Below, one piece after another: positions 1 to 11,902 of a stretch of 64,000 nt of DNA. The stretch is from Cryptomeria japonica. Its lineage: Eukaryota > Streptophyta > Pinopsida > Cupressales > Cupressaceae. The notes beneath the pieces were generated by a model. The model worked only from the letters and a program-made list of their open reading frames with translations. It did no database searches and had not been told where the DNA came from. The stretch lies in contig NC_081406.1 in NCBI RefSeq assembly GCF_030272615.1, forward strand, positions 233,606,396-233,670,395, in the 5' to 3' direction. The position numbers and the translations under genes were made by a program. The first letter of the stretch is position 1; the number at the start of each line of letters is the position of its first letter.

Positions 1-150
1 TCCTTTTCCTTTTAAGTGCTTCTAGGTTGTGATTTCTAGCATAAATCAAGGGTTATAACTACTGATTTTTGGCCCCAAAGGCTTCCTTCCTTTTCCTTTT
101 AAGTGCTTCTAGGTTGTGATTTCTAGCATAAATCAAGGGTTATAACTACT
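1..150. repeat. 63-bp direct duplication
   Basis: Bases 1-63 recur at 88-150 with no difference I can see, an offset of 87 bases. The 24 bases between are unrelated. The left copy begins at the window edge, so the array may continue upstream. It has no coding potential and looks like a recent local tandem duplication. Confidence 0.9.
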
Positions 151-1733
151 TTGGTCATGGGAATCCATGGTTTGGTACCATTCATGGCGTTTTAGGAGTA
201 ACAATGGCTTATATGTTCTCCTTAGTTTGGTCAAGTATTTGATCATTTCCAGGAGCTATATAGGTCTAAGATTTCTTTGTAATAAGGGTTGGTCATTTGG
301 GTTTCCTCAATTCACATAGTGCTAATATATACAATCTAGGGTTTGAAAAAGTGTGTATTTATTCATCATCTAGGCATTTCATCAAAGAGGTTGCAAAAAC
401 AAAACTACTATAGAAAATATTTAGTCTTGTGTCTCCTTGGCATGTTGTAGATATTTTGGAAAGTTTTGAGCAGAGAGGAGTGATAAGCACTTTTTTTTTT
501 TTTTGTATCTTTCCTTGACCACTTAGTATTATAATTGTAATATGAACTAAATAAGTGTAATAGCACTTTAAATTCAATATAGAAATTACTATTTGTACTG
601 GTCTTTTTGATGCCGCATGTGAATGTCTACAAATTAGGAAAGGGATGATTAAGAAGACTTGGTTACACAATGGCATTTTTTTTTTTTTTTCTTATCTAAT
701 GCTTTTATGGTTGGATTTGACTTTGCAACCCAATAAGACATTGATCTTGAGAAGCTTGACACTCCATCCTCTAAAAGAACACATCATTTATCATTAATGT
801 AGAAGATAATTTTAGGATTTGTGTAGATTATGATTCGATCTAGTTCCAACAATGGAAACATCTTTGTGAGCTCATATAAATCATTCCCAAATCATCTTCT
901 TGCACTCATATTTTGCATTCTTTGCATTAATGTCTTTCTCAACTAAATAGAGGTCATTGCAATGGGCAACCTTAATCTAGTAACAACTTTTAGGATTAAA
1001 GATTACACTTTAGTACCATTGCATCCCATTTTTCATGTGTCATTGTTGAATTGTAGTTAAAAACCTTGTCGTAGGTTGCATCTCAGAACACATTCTTAGG
1101 CCTACCTAATCCCAAAGTGTAGTAGATACTATCTACTCTGGTTGTTAGCTTTTAGTCCTTTATAATCCATTGACGAATTATTCTTTTACCCATATGAATT
1201 ACATCCTCTAGCCTTGCTAAAAACACTATTTACTAGAATTATGACAGTGTTGTTTTAGGACCTAATAGAACTTATTCTTAGTACAATATACAATTAAGTG
1301 GCTCTTGGTTTATAAAGCTAAACAATTAGTACAAAGAGTGCACCAAAAGCTAAGTGTTCACAAGACATACATTGTTTTACTTATCAAATAAAACGACTAC
1401 TTTATATAATATATAAATAGTAACTTCACTTCTCATAAGTCACATCACTATAAAATTAATAATAGATATTTGAGAAACTTCTAAATTATAAAGCAAATAT
1501 TTCTAATATTTTTTTTAATCAAAACAACATTACAATCCAATCCAATCCAAGACTTTAACATAAAAAGTGCATCATTTCTCACTTAAAATATACATAAATA
1601 AATGAATAAATATAAATGATTCTAATGACCATTAATTATCCATCAGACTAGGAATAGACTAACAATATAGAAGCACTGGCCTAAGAATCAGAAGCAGGAA
1701 GCAGCCTAGTAATGTTGAAAAATCCCAAAAAGA
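151..1733. other. 3' flank of PRXQ, no gene seen
   Basis: AT-rich sequence downstream of the minus-strand PRXQ gene. Only short, low-complexity open frames occur and none resembles a known protein. The part nearest 1733 should contain the PRXQ 3' untranslated region and polyadenylation site. I cannot place the cleavage site. Confidence 0.6.
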
Positions 1734-2703
1734 TTACAGACTCTCGAGCATTTTAAGGGTCTCCTCAACATGTTTCTCTGGCTGAAATTGGTTGTTATAT
1801 ACAAGCTGGACTACTCCGTTCTTGTCAAGAACATACGTCTCCCTGCCAGGCAGTGACCCAAAGAAGTCCCCTGGAACTCCCCATTCTTTTCTCACCTTGT
1901 TCCCTTCGTCACTTAGCAATGTGAAAGGAAGCCTGTATTTCTTTGCAAAGGCCTGGAGAAAGCACAGCTCAGCCATTGTCTTGCTTACTCAAGGAAAAAA
2001 CTGTACACAGAAACAAAAATGATGAATTCATAGGAAATGCAAGGGAGACTCACCTTGTGAGATTCAGGGCCATCTGCACTAATTCCAATAACGTCAGCAC
2101 CGGCCTTTTTGAACTTCTCATAAGAGTCTCTAAAAGCACAAGCCTGACCCCGAAATGGAAAACACATTAAATCATCAATTGCCCTTCCAAATTTGCAGAA
2201 GTTGCAGATAATTGAGACTCTAAAGAAAAAGTTTGGGGGCTTTTACCTCTTTAGTACAGCCTGGGGTTTCATCTCCAGGATAAAAGTAGAGCACCACTGG
2301 TTTGCCCTTGAACTTGGAGAGACTCACGATTCGGCCCTCTTGGTCTTTTAGGTTAAACGGTGGTGGCACAGATCCTTTGGCTACCTAAGTTTCACAATGC
2401 AAAACAGAGGAAAAAAGCCCAAAAGATTAAAACCTAAAAACGGAGCAGTTAAACTATAAACTGAAGAATGAAAGCATTCCATCCTACCTTAGCAGCATAA
2501 ACTATCATTCGCTTTGACTGAATTGCTGTGGGCTTATACCGAGCTGGTGTTATGGTGATTTTAGTCCCGAATAGCTGAGAACTCCCTGATGAGAGTACTG
2601 TGTTGGGTGAGCAGGATTCCAATCCGTGGGGCTTCATGTAAGCTGTGGGAGCAGCATTGAAAGGTAATACATACTTTGGGAGAGAAAGCAATGATAATGC
2701 CAT
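1734..2703 (-). CDS. PRXQ: Peroxiredoxin Q, chloroplastic (four exons)
   Basis: This is a thiol peroxidase of the chloroplast that reduces H2O2 and alkyl hydroperoxides with electrons from thioredoxin. The exons, all in phase 0 with GT/AG borders, are 2703-2488, 2384-2247, 2143-2054 and 1952-1734 (stop TAA at 1736-1734). The protein is 220 residues, normal for plant PRXQ. Residues 1-72 (exon 1) are Ser/Ala/Pro-rich and fit a transit peptide. The thioredoxin-fold body starts near [12 protein letters not shown]. The peroxidatic Cys lies in PGCTKE (about residue 115) and the resolving Cys in [11 protein letters not shown] (about 120). Intron 2 falls between them. The C-terminal part contains [18 protein letters not shown] and LDKNGVVQL, hallmarks of PRXQ rather than 2-Cys or type II peroxiredoxins. 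All splice sites and motifs are intact, so the gene is probably functional. It is the only host gene I can identify. Confidence 0.97.
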
Positions 2704-2990
2704 GGCTAAGGCAAACAGAAGAAGCTTGCCCTGTTGGGAATTTGAAATGAGGAGCGGAATTAGTGTGAGGAGAGAAATCGATGGGGGGAGATGTTTTTGC
2801 TTCCTCCGGGGTAGTAGATAGATAGTCGTCTCCGTGGCAGCTTTTTGACCTCACCCATGTGTACTTCAAAACCGGGTCGTAAACAAGATCCTCAGGATCA
2901 CCGTATTTATGGGGATTTGCCCACCACTTAACTTTGAAGTCGCCTTGTAACATGGGAGGATAGGAGGTGTTGCAACATTTTCCACTAAGT
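2704..2990 (-). promoter_or_regulatory. PRXQ 5' leader with overlapping upstream ORF
   Basis: Upstream of the PRXQ start is a GC-richer stretch. An ATG at 2953 opens a 130-codon minus-strand frame that runs to 2561, past the PRXQ ATG in another frame. Its first 55 or so residues (for example GDFKVKWWANPHKYGDPEDL) are not low-complexity and look protein-like. I do not recognise them. It could be an upstream ORF reducing PRXQ translation, a remnant exon of another gene, or chance. Transcript ends are unknown. Confidence 0.35.
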
Positions 2991-5900
2991 CAAGCCCATG
3001 CTACTTCCTAGAAGGCAAAGGGCAAATTGTGTGATGGTTTATTTTATTTTATATATTACTTACATGAATATGGTAATGGTGAAATTTACAAATTCTTATT
3101 TAGTTTTGGGTTATTTTTAAATAATGGTTTCGTATTATAATATTTTGATAATTATTAAATTTTCATTCTAAATTAAAATGGTATTCTTTAAATTGTTTTG
3201 AATATAGAGTCTTCATGGATACATTGGATATTAGTTATTGATCTTTTGTATGGCTAGTAATGGAATCAAGATCTACAGTGGGGTTCAAATAAAGATGCAG
3301 ACATTTTGATATTGTATGATGATGATGTAGCTCCTTGTGTGATTCGCTACTGATGGCACCAAACTTCAAAATGGTGTTGCTATTCCTAGGGCTTTTTTGT
3401 TCTGGAATGTTTTTAAGCCAAATTTGGATCTTCTACAAATCATAAAGGGAGAAAGAACTCTAGGCTTGTTAAAGAGGATCAAGTGAGAGAACAAATGAGA
3501 TAAAGGGTTTGAGAAGGCCCTTTTTGTGGAAAGTAGGGTATTCCTTTATGGATGCCATAACAAGCTTATTGACAAAGAATAAGTATACCCTTTTTTCACA
3601 TGGTTTGTCACCCAAAGTTTGGCCTTTTAAGTACATTTGACTTAGGTGTTAATACTAGAATACATGCTTATTTCATGGAAGGCCTTACTTTTTTGTGAAA
3701 TTTTGATCTTGTTTCATTTCAAGAGCCTTAAGAAAAGGGATTACAAGATTCCTCCCAGGGGGAGGTTAAGTCTTTGACTTGCTTTTGGCCTAGTCTTTCT
3801 AATTTACATTAATGGATCTCTAATACTTGGTGGCCCATCTTGGAGAATAACCTATAGATTTACACTTGTGAGCGAGGTTTATTATTGTTGTTTTTTATTA
3901 TGCCAAGAATCAAGGTGCTATTCTATGTGATCATTTCTAGTTTTTAGGTAATAACTCATTCATGCTTAAACCCTAGCATCCCACTTTAATATGAGGATAT
4001 ATTGAGGTATCATGGAGAATCTACAAGTTGTTTGGAAAGATAGGAATTTGTAATATCGTAAATTGCATCTCATGCAATTTCACATCACATAAGTGCCTCC
4101 ACTTTAAGCTAAATTGGAGATATCCCATGGAGCTTCTATCTATCCACCTGCTTGGCTAGCTTTGTCATTCCTTTTTGTCCTTTTTTCTCAACTATGTTGA
4201 CTATTTGACGCGAGGACATCTACTAATGTCCCTTAGAAATGTAGTCTGAAGGTCATCATTGGAGCATTACATTTGCTAATTTTGGTAGTGTAACACCTCC
4301 TTCTGCATCCACCAATGTCACGATTTCCTTTTGAGTTGTTTATCTTGACTTTTTGCTCCATTATTCCTATCTAGCCCCTCTAATCATTTGAAATAATTCT
4401 TCTAGGCATTCTTGATTGTTTTCGTCTGTTTTCACTATGTTCACAATCATCATTGTTGCACTCATTCATTGCTCTCATTCACTATTGTTTCCTCCGTATA
4501 TCTGAATATTGTTGTGCTCATCTTCAATCTAGAAGGCTTTTTCTTTTTTAGTGTTGAAGAGGATTTTCTTCCCTCTTGTTTGTTGATCTTTTATCATCAC
4601 ATCTCCATTAGAATATCAAATATGTTGTTTCTTCCTTTGTTTATCTTTTATCTATCTTATTTGTTCGCGGGGGTGGAAACACCAAAGTGGGGGTCTGAAT
4701 ATGGTAGACCTCTTAAATGCAACCCCAACATCTCCTTTTCTTTAGTTTTGTGTGCAGGTTTGTTGGAGAGGGATCATGCTTGTTGGAAGCTTCATTCTAT
4801 GGATTCTTGTGAGCTTTTCCAGTCTAATATTTATTTTCATCTTTATTATGGGTATGTGTCGGATCATGGTAAGCCAAATAGGCCCTTAAGTGGCAATGAA
4901 AATCAGAAAAACAAAGTTAGGCAACTTGACATAAAAATTTGAATAAGTTGCCAACATTATTTCAAAAATTTGTAAGAATAGAATTTGTAGAAAATTGAAT
5001 GTAGTTTCTAAGTTGCTAGTTGCTTTCTGAAAAATAATTAATCTATTTGATGAAAATTTGAAATTTCAATGTAGTATTACTAAAATTTCAGGAAAAAGAT
5101 AAGAAGCAGGTGTATGTCTGACTACCCTAACCACAATCAAATCATAATATTTTTTTATAAGATTTTAGACATAAGTAGAAGACTCATGTCCAATGTGACA
5201 CATATTTTTTTTATTTTTTTTGAAATATATAATTAATTATGATTTTTTTATAACTTTAAAAAAAATAAAAAAACTCGTATACATCTGACCACCATAACTT
5301 GGTCAAAACTTTATGAAATTTAGTTGTTTTTTTATAAATCCTATAGTATACGAAGCACAGAATGTGACACATGTTTTGGATTCAAAAAATGTGATACCGT
5401 TTGAAAGTTATAGATATTTTTCAATCAGCCTATCAATCAAGACTTTAGTCAGGATATCACCACTTTTTGGCCCCTCATGATCCTGCACATACCCTTATTG
5501 TTGTCTATATTTGTTTACTGTCATTTTATACTTTTCATAACATTAAAAACATAAAACCCCAAGTTTCTATCACTTTCGTATTTTATGTATATCGACACAC
5601 TTTCCTTTCATGTTCAATTCAATTCAATTTCAAGGTTGATTCTAAAACTAGGGTTTGACTTAGGCAAACTCCTTTCTACCCAACATGTTCCCTCTTTTCT
5701 ATTGTGTAGGAACATGTGGCACACCTACAAAAATTGTTACAGTCTAAATAGGTGGAGATCTACAATTTGCAATTCATCAGAGTAGAAACTATCAAGGGTG
5801 GGTTGAGCATAGCAACCTAGTCACTACACTTTTGCCTCAAATTTGGATTGTGTTATGGTTCTGGTTTGTGTTGTTGTATTCTTTTTCCTTCTTTTCCCTA

Positions 5901-6499
5901 ATTCACATAGTCACTTTCAAGTACCCCTCACGAGGGATTATTGAATTAACCTTGTGCCTTAGAACATCTTAGGACAAGTGGATCATTCTCCCTCTCAATG
6001 TAATCAAAGCAAAAACAGGCCTAGGTAAGTTTATATATACATGCATATACATATATATACATACACACGTACATGTTAATGTAATGAAGCATACATAATA
6101 TCTTACTAATTTTTTATGAAAATTTACCAAAAGTTACAAAATACACAAGAAGAATCTATAATATGAACATAATAAACAATATATACAAAGCTCATGCAAT
6201 TTTATTTTTACATCATAGTTAGAAATAATGTTTTGAGTATTTCCCATTTACTAGTAATGTTACTTCTTCACCATTTAGGGTTTTTAAATGATAGTTACTA
6301 CTATAGAGCTTCCTATATCCACTTGTGATCTAGGTCTATCTAACAACTTCTATAACTTAGGGATTAACTATCTAACATTGAGAAACCCTTAATGGACTAT
6401 AGGTTGCATTTTAATTTTCAACCCATTGATGTATACTTAAAATGGGTCAACATTGTATGTGCACTATGACTCTACCTAGTTTTGTCATTATATTAAGTT
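2991..6499. other. Intergenic, no recognised gene
   Basis: About 3.5 kb of AT-rich DNA without a supportable gene. The longest open frame (4412-4942, plus) is Phe/Ser-rich at its start, matches nothing I recognise and lacks gene context. Bases 5105-5220 and 5275-5380 look like two diverged copies of one sequence: each has a tgt/cat-tctgac-acc core, a T-run and then gacacat. They may be an old, unclassified transposon fragment. Confidence 0.5.
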
Positions 6500-7982
6500 T
6501 GTTGGTATGATGATATTGAGAAGGTTGTTGGAGATTGATGATATAATTGATAAAGGATGATTACTGTCTTAATAATATTATTTTGTCATTGATGTCAAAC
6601 AATTGATTTCCTGATTCAGTATGATGTTGCCATATCTTAAAGAGTATGTTTTGATGAGTATAAAGATGTTGGTAAGTGACACAAAAAGAATGTGAAAAGG
6701 AAGGGGAGTAATAAGTTATTCAATGGCCAACTATTACTGAGTTAGACAGTGATGATATTATGTTATTTTGATTGTTTTGATATCCTATATGTGTGTATTC
6801 AAAGACTCAATAAGAAGGAGAAAAGATTTCATGTAATAGAATGAGTAAAGGTTTGATGCTATTCTATTTTACCGAGCAAGGAGCTAGTCGGTAAACACCA
6901 AGGTTATCAGTATCGATTAAAGAAGAAAGAATGTCTACCATGTAAAGTTCAGTATTTATCGAGTATCAACTGAGTAGTAACAGAATGCATTGGATGAATA
7001 AATACATTATTAAATGAAGGATGCCAATGAGCTAGAGATTTATGGAAGATTGGAATGTCGTGCAAGAAGTTTGTTAAGGATCAATGGCAATGAAAATTCA
7101 AGAGTTGGATCTACAACACAGATTGAATGGTCATAATCAAGCACAAGTACCAAGGAAGGTATACAAGTTCCAAGGCAAGATAAAACATTTTTTCAGTTTG
7201 AAGGATTCAATGAACCTAGTCCAATTTGAAGATCTGATGGCTAAGATTAATCATGGGAAATGTGATTAAGGAGATTAAGTGGTTAGGAATTGCTTATAAA
7301 TAAGGAAAAGTTGATGAACAAAAGAAGCGGGCAAATAGCAGAGCAGTGATACTGTAGAGGTGATTACCGAGTACAGAAGATTGAAGATCTGATTGAAGAA
7401 CAAATTGAGAAGCCCAGCAAGGAGGAAGATAAGTCTTATGACAAGATTATTTTGAGCACATAGAGTCTGCTTTAACATTTCAAATGTGAAGTTGCAAGTA
7501 TATTTTATTACTGTTATTTATTTTTGTAAGTGACAGGAAATCTCTTAACCGAGTGGACCTAACAGTCTTATTTGTAAATCCTCTAGCAAGGTAACATTCT
7601 GAATGAGTGTTTGAAGTCCTTTGACAAGGTCACTTCTAACAAAGTGCAAGATTCTGATAGATCTGAGGGAAATCCCTTGATCGGGTCACATCTAGCAATG
7701 TGTTTATGTAATCTTTAATAGGATTGGCTTTTAACCAAGCATACTCTAGAAGAGTATATTTTCTTAGTGGGTCCGAAATCCCACATTGGTTTTTCCCTAT
7801 TTGGCTTTCCACATTAAATCTAGTGTTAAATGTGTTTTGTTGTTTCAAGTTTATCAGTTTATGAGTTTGAATGATTTACAGTCATAGTTGCATGTCAAGT
7901 AAGTTCTACTGAGGTTGAATCTGATGAATATTTTGTATTGTGAGTTTATCTGATTCACCCCCCCCCTCTCATCTGACTAACA
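6500..7982 (+). repeat. E1 5' LTR
   Basis: It runs from TGTTGGTATG to CTGACTAACA and carries GTCATTGATGTCAA near its start. Near the R/U5 end it has a GTGGG-CCCAC stem followed by GGTTTTTCCC, then a poly-C run. From 6954 on it matches 11903-12934 closely. Small frames inside it are not genes. Confidence 0.88.
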
Positions 7983-7984
7983 AT

Positions 7985-7996
7985 TGGTATCAGAGC
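7985..7996 (+). promoter_or_regulatory. Primer-binding site, tRNA-Met type
   Basis: TGGTATCAGAGC sits two bases after the LTR end. This is the standard plant Copia primer-binding site, complementary to the 3' end of initiator tRNA-Met, and it fixes the LTR boundary and the plus orientation. Confidence 0.92.
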
Positions 7997-9542
7997 TAGA
8001 AATCCGGAAGAAAAGTTTAAAGGAACTTGAGGCAAGATCTGAAGATGTATAAGAGGGATGAACCAAAGTTGAACAAGTCAAGTTTCTCCACATGGCAGAA
8101 AAGGATGAAGCTGCACTTATCAGGTATTGGATAATATGCAACATATTATCTGGAGAATGATTACACTACACCTAGCACCTAGCCGATGACAATGGAAGAG
8201 ATAAAGGCAAAGCAAGAACATATTCAAGCAATGATTGAAATAACATCAGCATTGACTGACTCAGAGTTTAATGATCTAGAAGGTTGTAATGATGCCAAAG
8301 CTATGTGGAATAAGCTTATATTTGTGTATGGTGGTGATGAACATGTTCAAAGAGCAAAAGTAGATAGTCTAAGAGGACAAATTGAATCCATGAGAATGAA
8401 TGAAGGTGAGAACATAATCCAATACAATACAAGGTTAAAGGAAATTGTCAATCAAATCAAAGGAGTAGGAGGAACTATTGAAGAAAAAGATGTAACAAGT
8501 AAGTTGCTGAGAACACTTCTACCTGCTTATGCCATTCGAGTCTCTGCAATTAATGAATTAAGGTTTGTACCAAACATGCCAGTCTCTTTAGATGCTACTA
8601 TCGATAAGCTACATGCTTTTGAGTTGAGTAATTTTGATAACAATGGGTCTTCGGTTAACAAAGTTGAATCTGCATTCAGTTCTTTTCATCTTGATGAATC
8701 TAATGATTACAATGATAGAATGTATAAGTATGCTGAAGGAAATCACAGTGGAGCAAGTGAGGGATTTCGCAAAAACATGGAAGAAGTACACAAACTATAT
8801 GAGGAAATCAGAAAGCAAGAAGAGTTTGAAGCATTATTGGCCAGAAGATTGCCGAGAGGCAAAGGTAAGTATAAAGGAAAGTTACCTTTGTGTAAAGCGA
8901 AAAATCGAACCCTAGGTGTTCTCCCCCACTCCAAGGAGAAAGGGGGTCACTAGGATTGACGGTTTTCACTTAGGAGGGACTTTACATTCAAAAGAGGGGT
9001 TGAAACCCACAAGATCCAATCCCACACAATGCAGGATTGGATTCTAAATGAGTTTCAAGGGTTGTGACAGCAAGGCTACCCTCTTTTGTAAAGAATGTAG
9101 ATAGAAGATTGAACTAGGAATGTATGTAGAAGCAAGAAAGATTCGCTTATAAACGGAGATAGGAATATAGGATGAAGCTGCAGACCTGGAATTAGCAGTA
9201 AAATGTCGAGATGATGCTATTCTGCAAATTCGAGTGAAAGTTGACAGGACAATAGCGCTCGGCGTGCACACGGTCCTCCGAAAAATCTGCAAAATGAAGG
9301 GGGATCTGTTCGTCTCTGCACAAGGATTCCAGATCTTCAATTACAGCCGCGTACCTGCAACCTACACACAGAAAAGCGAGGACGATTGGGGGGTTAGGGA
9401 TTAGGGGTTTGCCCTTAGGTCAAACCCCGGTTTTGGAATTAACCAAGAAATGAGAATGCTGTAAATGTAAATGTTTGTAATGTAAACAAGTACTGATACC
9501 TTGTTGTAAGAATGTTTGTATTCTTACATGCGAAGGTGTAAA

Positions 9543-9583
9543 TGTTGTTGTATGTTGTATGTTGTATGTTGTATGTGGTATGT
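9543..9583. repeat. GTTGTAT heptamer microsatellite
   Basis: Four to five tandem copies of gttgtat, grading into gtatgtg, inside the solo LTR. Confidence 0.8.
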
Positions 9584-9864
9584 GATCTCCTCTTCAATGG
9601 TTGAATCCTTGTCTTGAATGCAACACTTAGCCTTGAATGGAGACTTAGAATGCTCAATTGCTTGAAGGAATGCTTGAATGTTTGAATGTCGCTTCCGCCT
9701 TTTTTTCATCTACCAAAATGGGAGAGGAAATGTAGTTTATATACTTGTCAATTAGGGTTAAAAGACTGATTTTTCCGACCTTAGGCCGACCTGGGAAGAT
9801 TATTTTCCAATTTGCAAACATAAAGACCCGAGACCCAAAAGAGATCGGGCCCAAAAATAGGGCC

Positions 9865-9955
9865 AGGGACCAGGGCGCTGGGTGCCATGGTCCTGGGGGA
9901 CCAGGGTGCTAGGCGCCATGGTCCTGAAGGACTAGGGCGCTGGGCACCATGGTCC
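9865..9955. repeat. 31-bp GC-rich tandem repeat, three copies
   Basis: Three imperfect units of about 31 bp, each holding ccaggg-gct-ggc-ccatggtcc, lie inside the solo LTR. A partial fourth unit follows in cagggacagcagggtgc. The GC content stands out sharply from the region. Confidence 0.8.
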
Positions 9956-11902
9956 CACCTCCAGGGACAGCAGGGTGCAAGGAGGATCAGGCCAGGGTGC
10001 TGAAAAATGCAGTTTTTGATGTCATGAACAAGTTTCGGGGTCTCCATTCAAGTTCAGTGTTGCATCGCCATCGTGAAGAACCAAATGCGGTCGAAATTGC
10101 AAGTGTCGCAATTTTAGGACGCTACACTTTGAAATGTTTTAACTGTGATAAAATTGGACATATGGCTTCAAACTATCCTGACAAAGAATCTAGTGAAAAG
10201 AGAGAATACCAAGATGACAGACAGATAGACAACCAATACAGAGGGCACCAAGACTTCAGAAGGAGAGATAGAAAGACATGCCTAGTAGCTGATGAGGAAT
10301 CCAATGATGAAAAAATATGATGGGACTGAGACAGAGGAAGTTGTATATGTGGCTATCAAAGATGGATCATATGAAGAAAGGTATGAAGAAAAAGCCTTAA
10401 TATCACACATAAATAATAATGATTCTTGGATCATAGATAATGGATTCTCACATCACATGACAGGTGATAAACACAAGTTTGTTAAATTAGAAGATTATGA
10501 TGGAGGTTATGTAAGATTTGGTAATGATGCACCATGTCCTGTGAAAGGTAAAGGATCTATCACACTTCTTGACAATGCTAAATGTGATGATGTATATTGG
10601 GTTGAAGGTCTGAAATACAATTTGTTGAGTGTAGCACAACTAAACAATATAGGATACTGAATAGAATTTCAGAAAGGAATTGTCAAAGTTCATGACAAAC
10701 AAGGAAAGTTGGCTGCTACCGGGACTCAAACAAGAGGTAATACATTTCATCTTGACTCAACTTGGAACCATTGTCTGTATGCAAAAATAGAAGACACCTA
10801 GTTATGGCATAAAAGGTTTTGTCATGTAAATTTTGATAACCTGATCAAAATAAGTAAGAAGCACCGAGTAAGAGTTCTACCAAGCTTGGAAAAACCTGAA
10901 AATGCAATATGCCGAGGATGCCAGATGGGTAAGATGACAAAATCAAGCTTTACAACTAAGTCTTACACTTCTAAATGAATTTTAGATCTTGTACACACGG
11001 ATCTTTGTGGTCCTATGAAAGTTCAAAGTTATTATGGTGATAAATACTTCATATTATTTGTGGATGATTACTCAAGGATGATGTCATTTATGTTTTTAAA
11101 AGAGAAATCAGAAGCCTTTCAAATGTTCAAATGGTATAAGGCAAGAGTTGAAAATGAAACAGGAAGACAGTTGAAATTTCTAAGATCTGATAGAGGAGGA
11201 GAGTTGATTTCAGATGAATTTAACTTATTTTGCAATGATTATGGTATAAAGAGACACATGTCTGCACTGAGAACACTGCAGCAAAAAGGGATAGCTGAAA
11301 GAAGAAACAGATCAACTGTAGATTGTGCCAGAACCTTGATGATAGAAAAGAGAGTACCTCAAATATTTTGGAGAGAAGCAATAAGCACTGCAGTTTACAC
11401 CCTGAACCAAGTACAATTGAAGAAAGGAACTATGAAGACACCATATGAAATTTGGTATGACAAGAAACCAATGTAAGTTATTTTAAAATATTTGGAAGTA
11501 GATGTTATGTTCACAAAGATGACAAAAATGGAAAATTTGATTAGAAAAGCAAGGAAGGAAAATTTCTTGGTTATTCCTCTAGGAGTAAAGCATTAAAATG
11601 TCTGATCAAATCATCTAACAAAATAGTGGAAAGTGCAAATGTGAAAATTGATGAATTTGCAAAAAGGAATGATGAAGGAAACTCCAAAGAACTAGAAGAT
11701 TATGAAGAGTTTGTATATGTACAACCGAGAAGTCTAACCAAGAAAGCTGATGAAGAAAATACTCTGTTACCAAGTGATGAAGAAGATCATACAGAGCCTA
11801 CTGAGCCTATATTAGCAAAATATGTCAGAAGAAATCATGAATCAAGTTAGATTATAGGACATAAGGATGCTCCAGTGATGACAAGGAACAAACTAAGACA
11901 AA

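Larger units (their letters stand above)
8891..10126. mobile_element. Solo LTR inserted in E1 gag (TSD ctttg)
   Basis: The insertion splits the E1 gag just before the zinc knuckle. It starts TGTAAAGCG, ends GCTACA and is flanked by ctttg at 8886-8890 and 10127-10131. TG...CA ends, a 5-bp duplication and no coding region make it a 1236-bp solo LTR, left by recombination between the two LTRs of an unrelated element. It is more GC-rich than its surroundings. An open frame at 9949-10320 crosses its right border and fuses LTR sequence to the gag knuckle. It is not a gene. Confidence 0.87.
8041..11880 (+). pseudogene. E1 gag-protease-integrase pseudogene
   Basis: The gag (readable about 8186-8890) has the UBN2-type domain of Copia Gag (AMWNKLIFVYGG..., RLKEIVNQIKG...). 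After the solo-LTR insertion the zinc knuckle resumes at 10135 (CFNCDKIGHMASNYP, last Cys changed to Tyr). The protease reads WIIDNGFSHHM where DSGCSHHM is usual, so the active-site triad is damaged. The GAG-pre-integrase region contains in-frame stops. The integrase core (11015-11476) keeps HTDLCGP and the Glu of AERRN. A final piece at 11626-11850 is the linker before reverse transcriptase. Nothing of reverse transcriptase remains. Confidence 0.88.

Noticed and set aside
4412-4942. 176-codon open frame
   Set aside because: Phe/Ser-rich start, no recognisable domain, no gene context or splice pattern.
9949-10320. Open frame of 123 codons
   Set aside because: It crosses the right border of the solo LTR and fuses LTR sequence to the E1 gag knuckle; a chimeric artefact.
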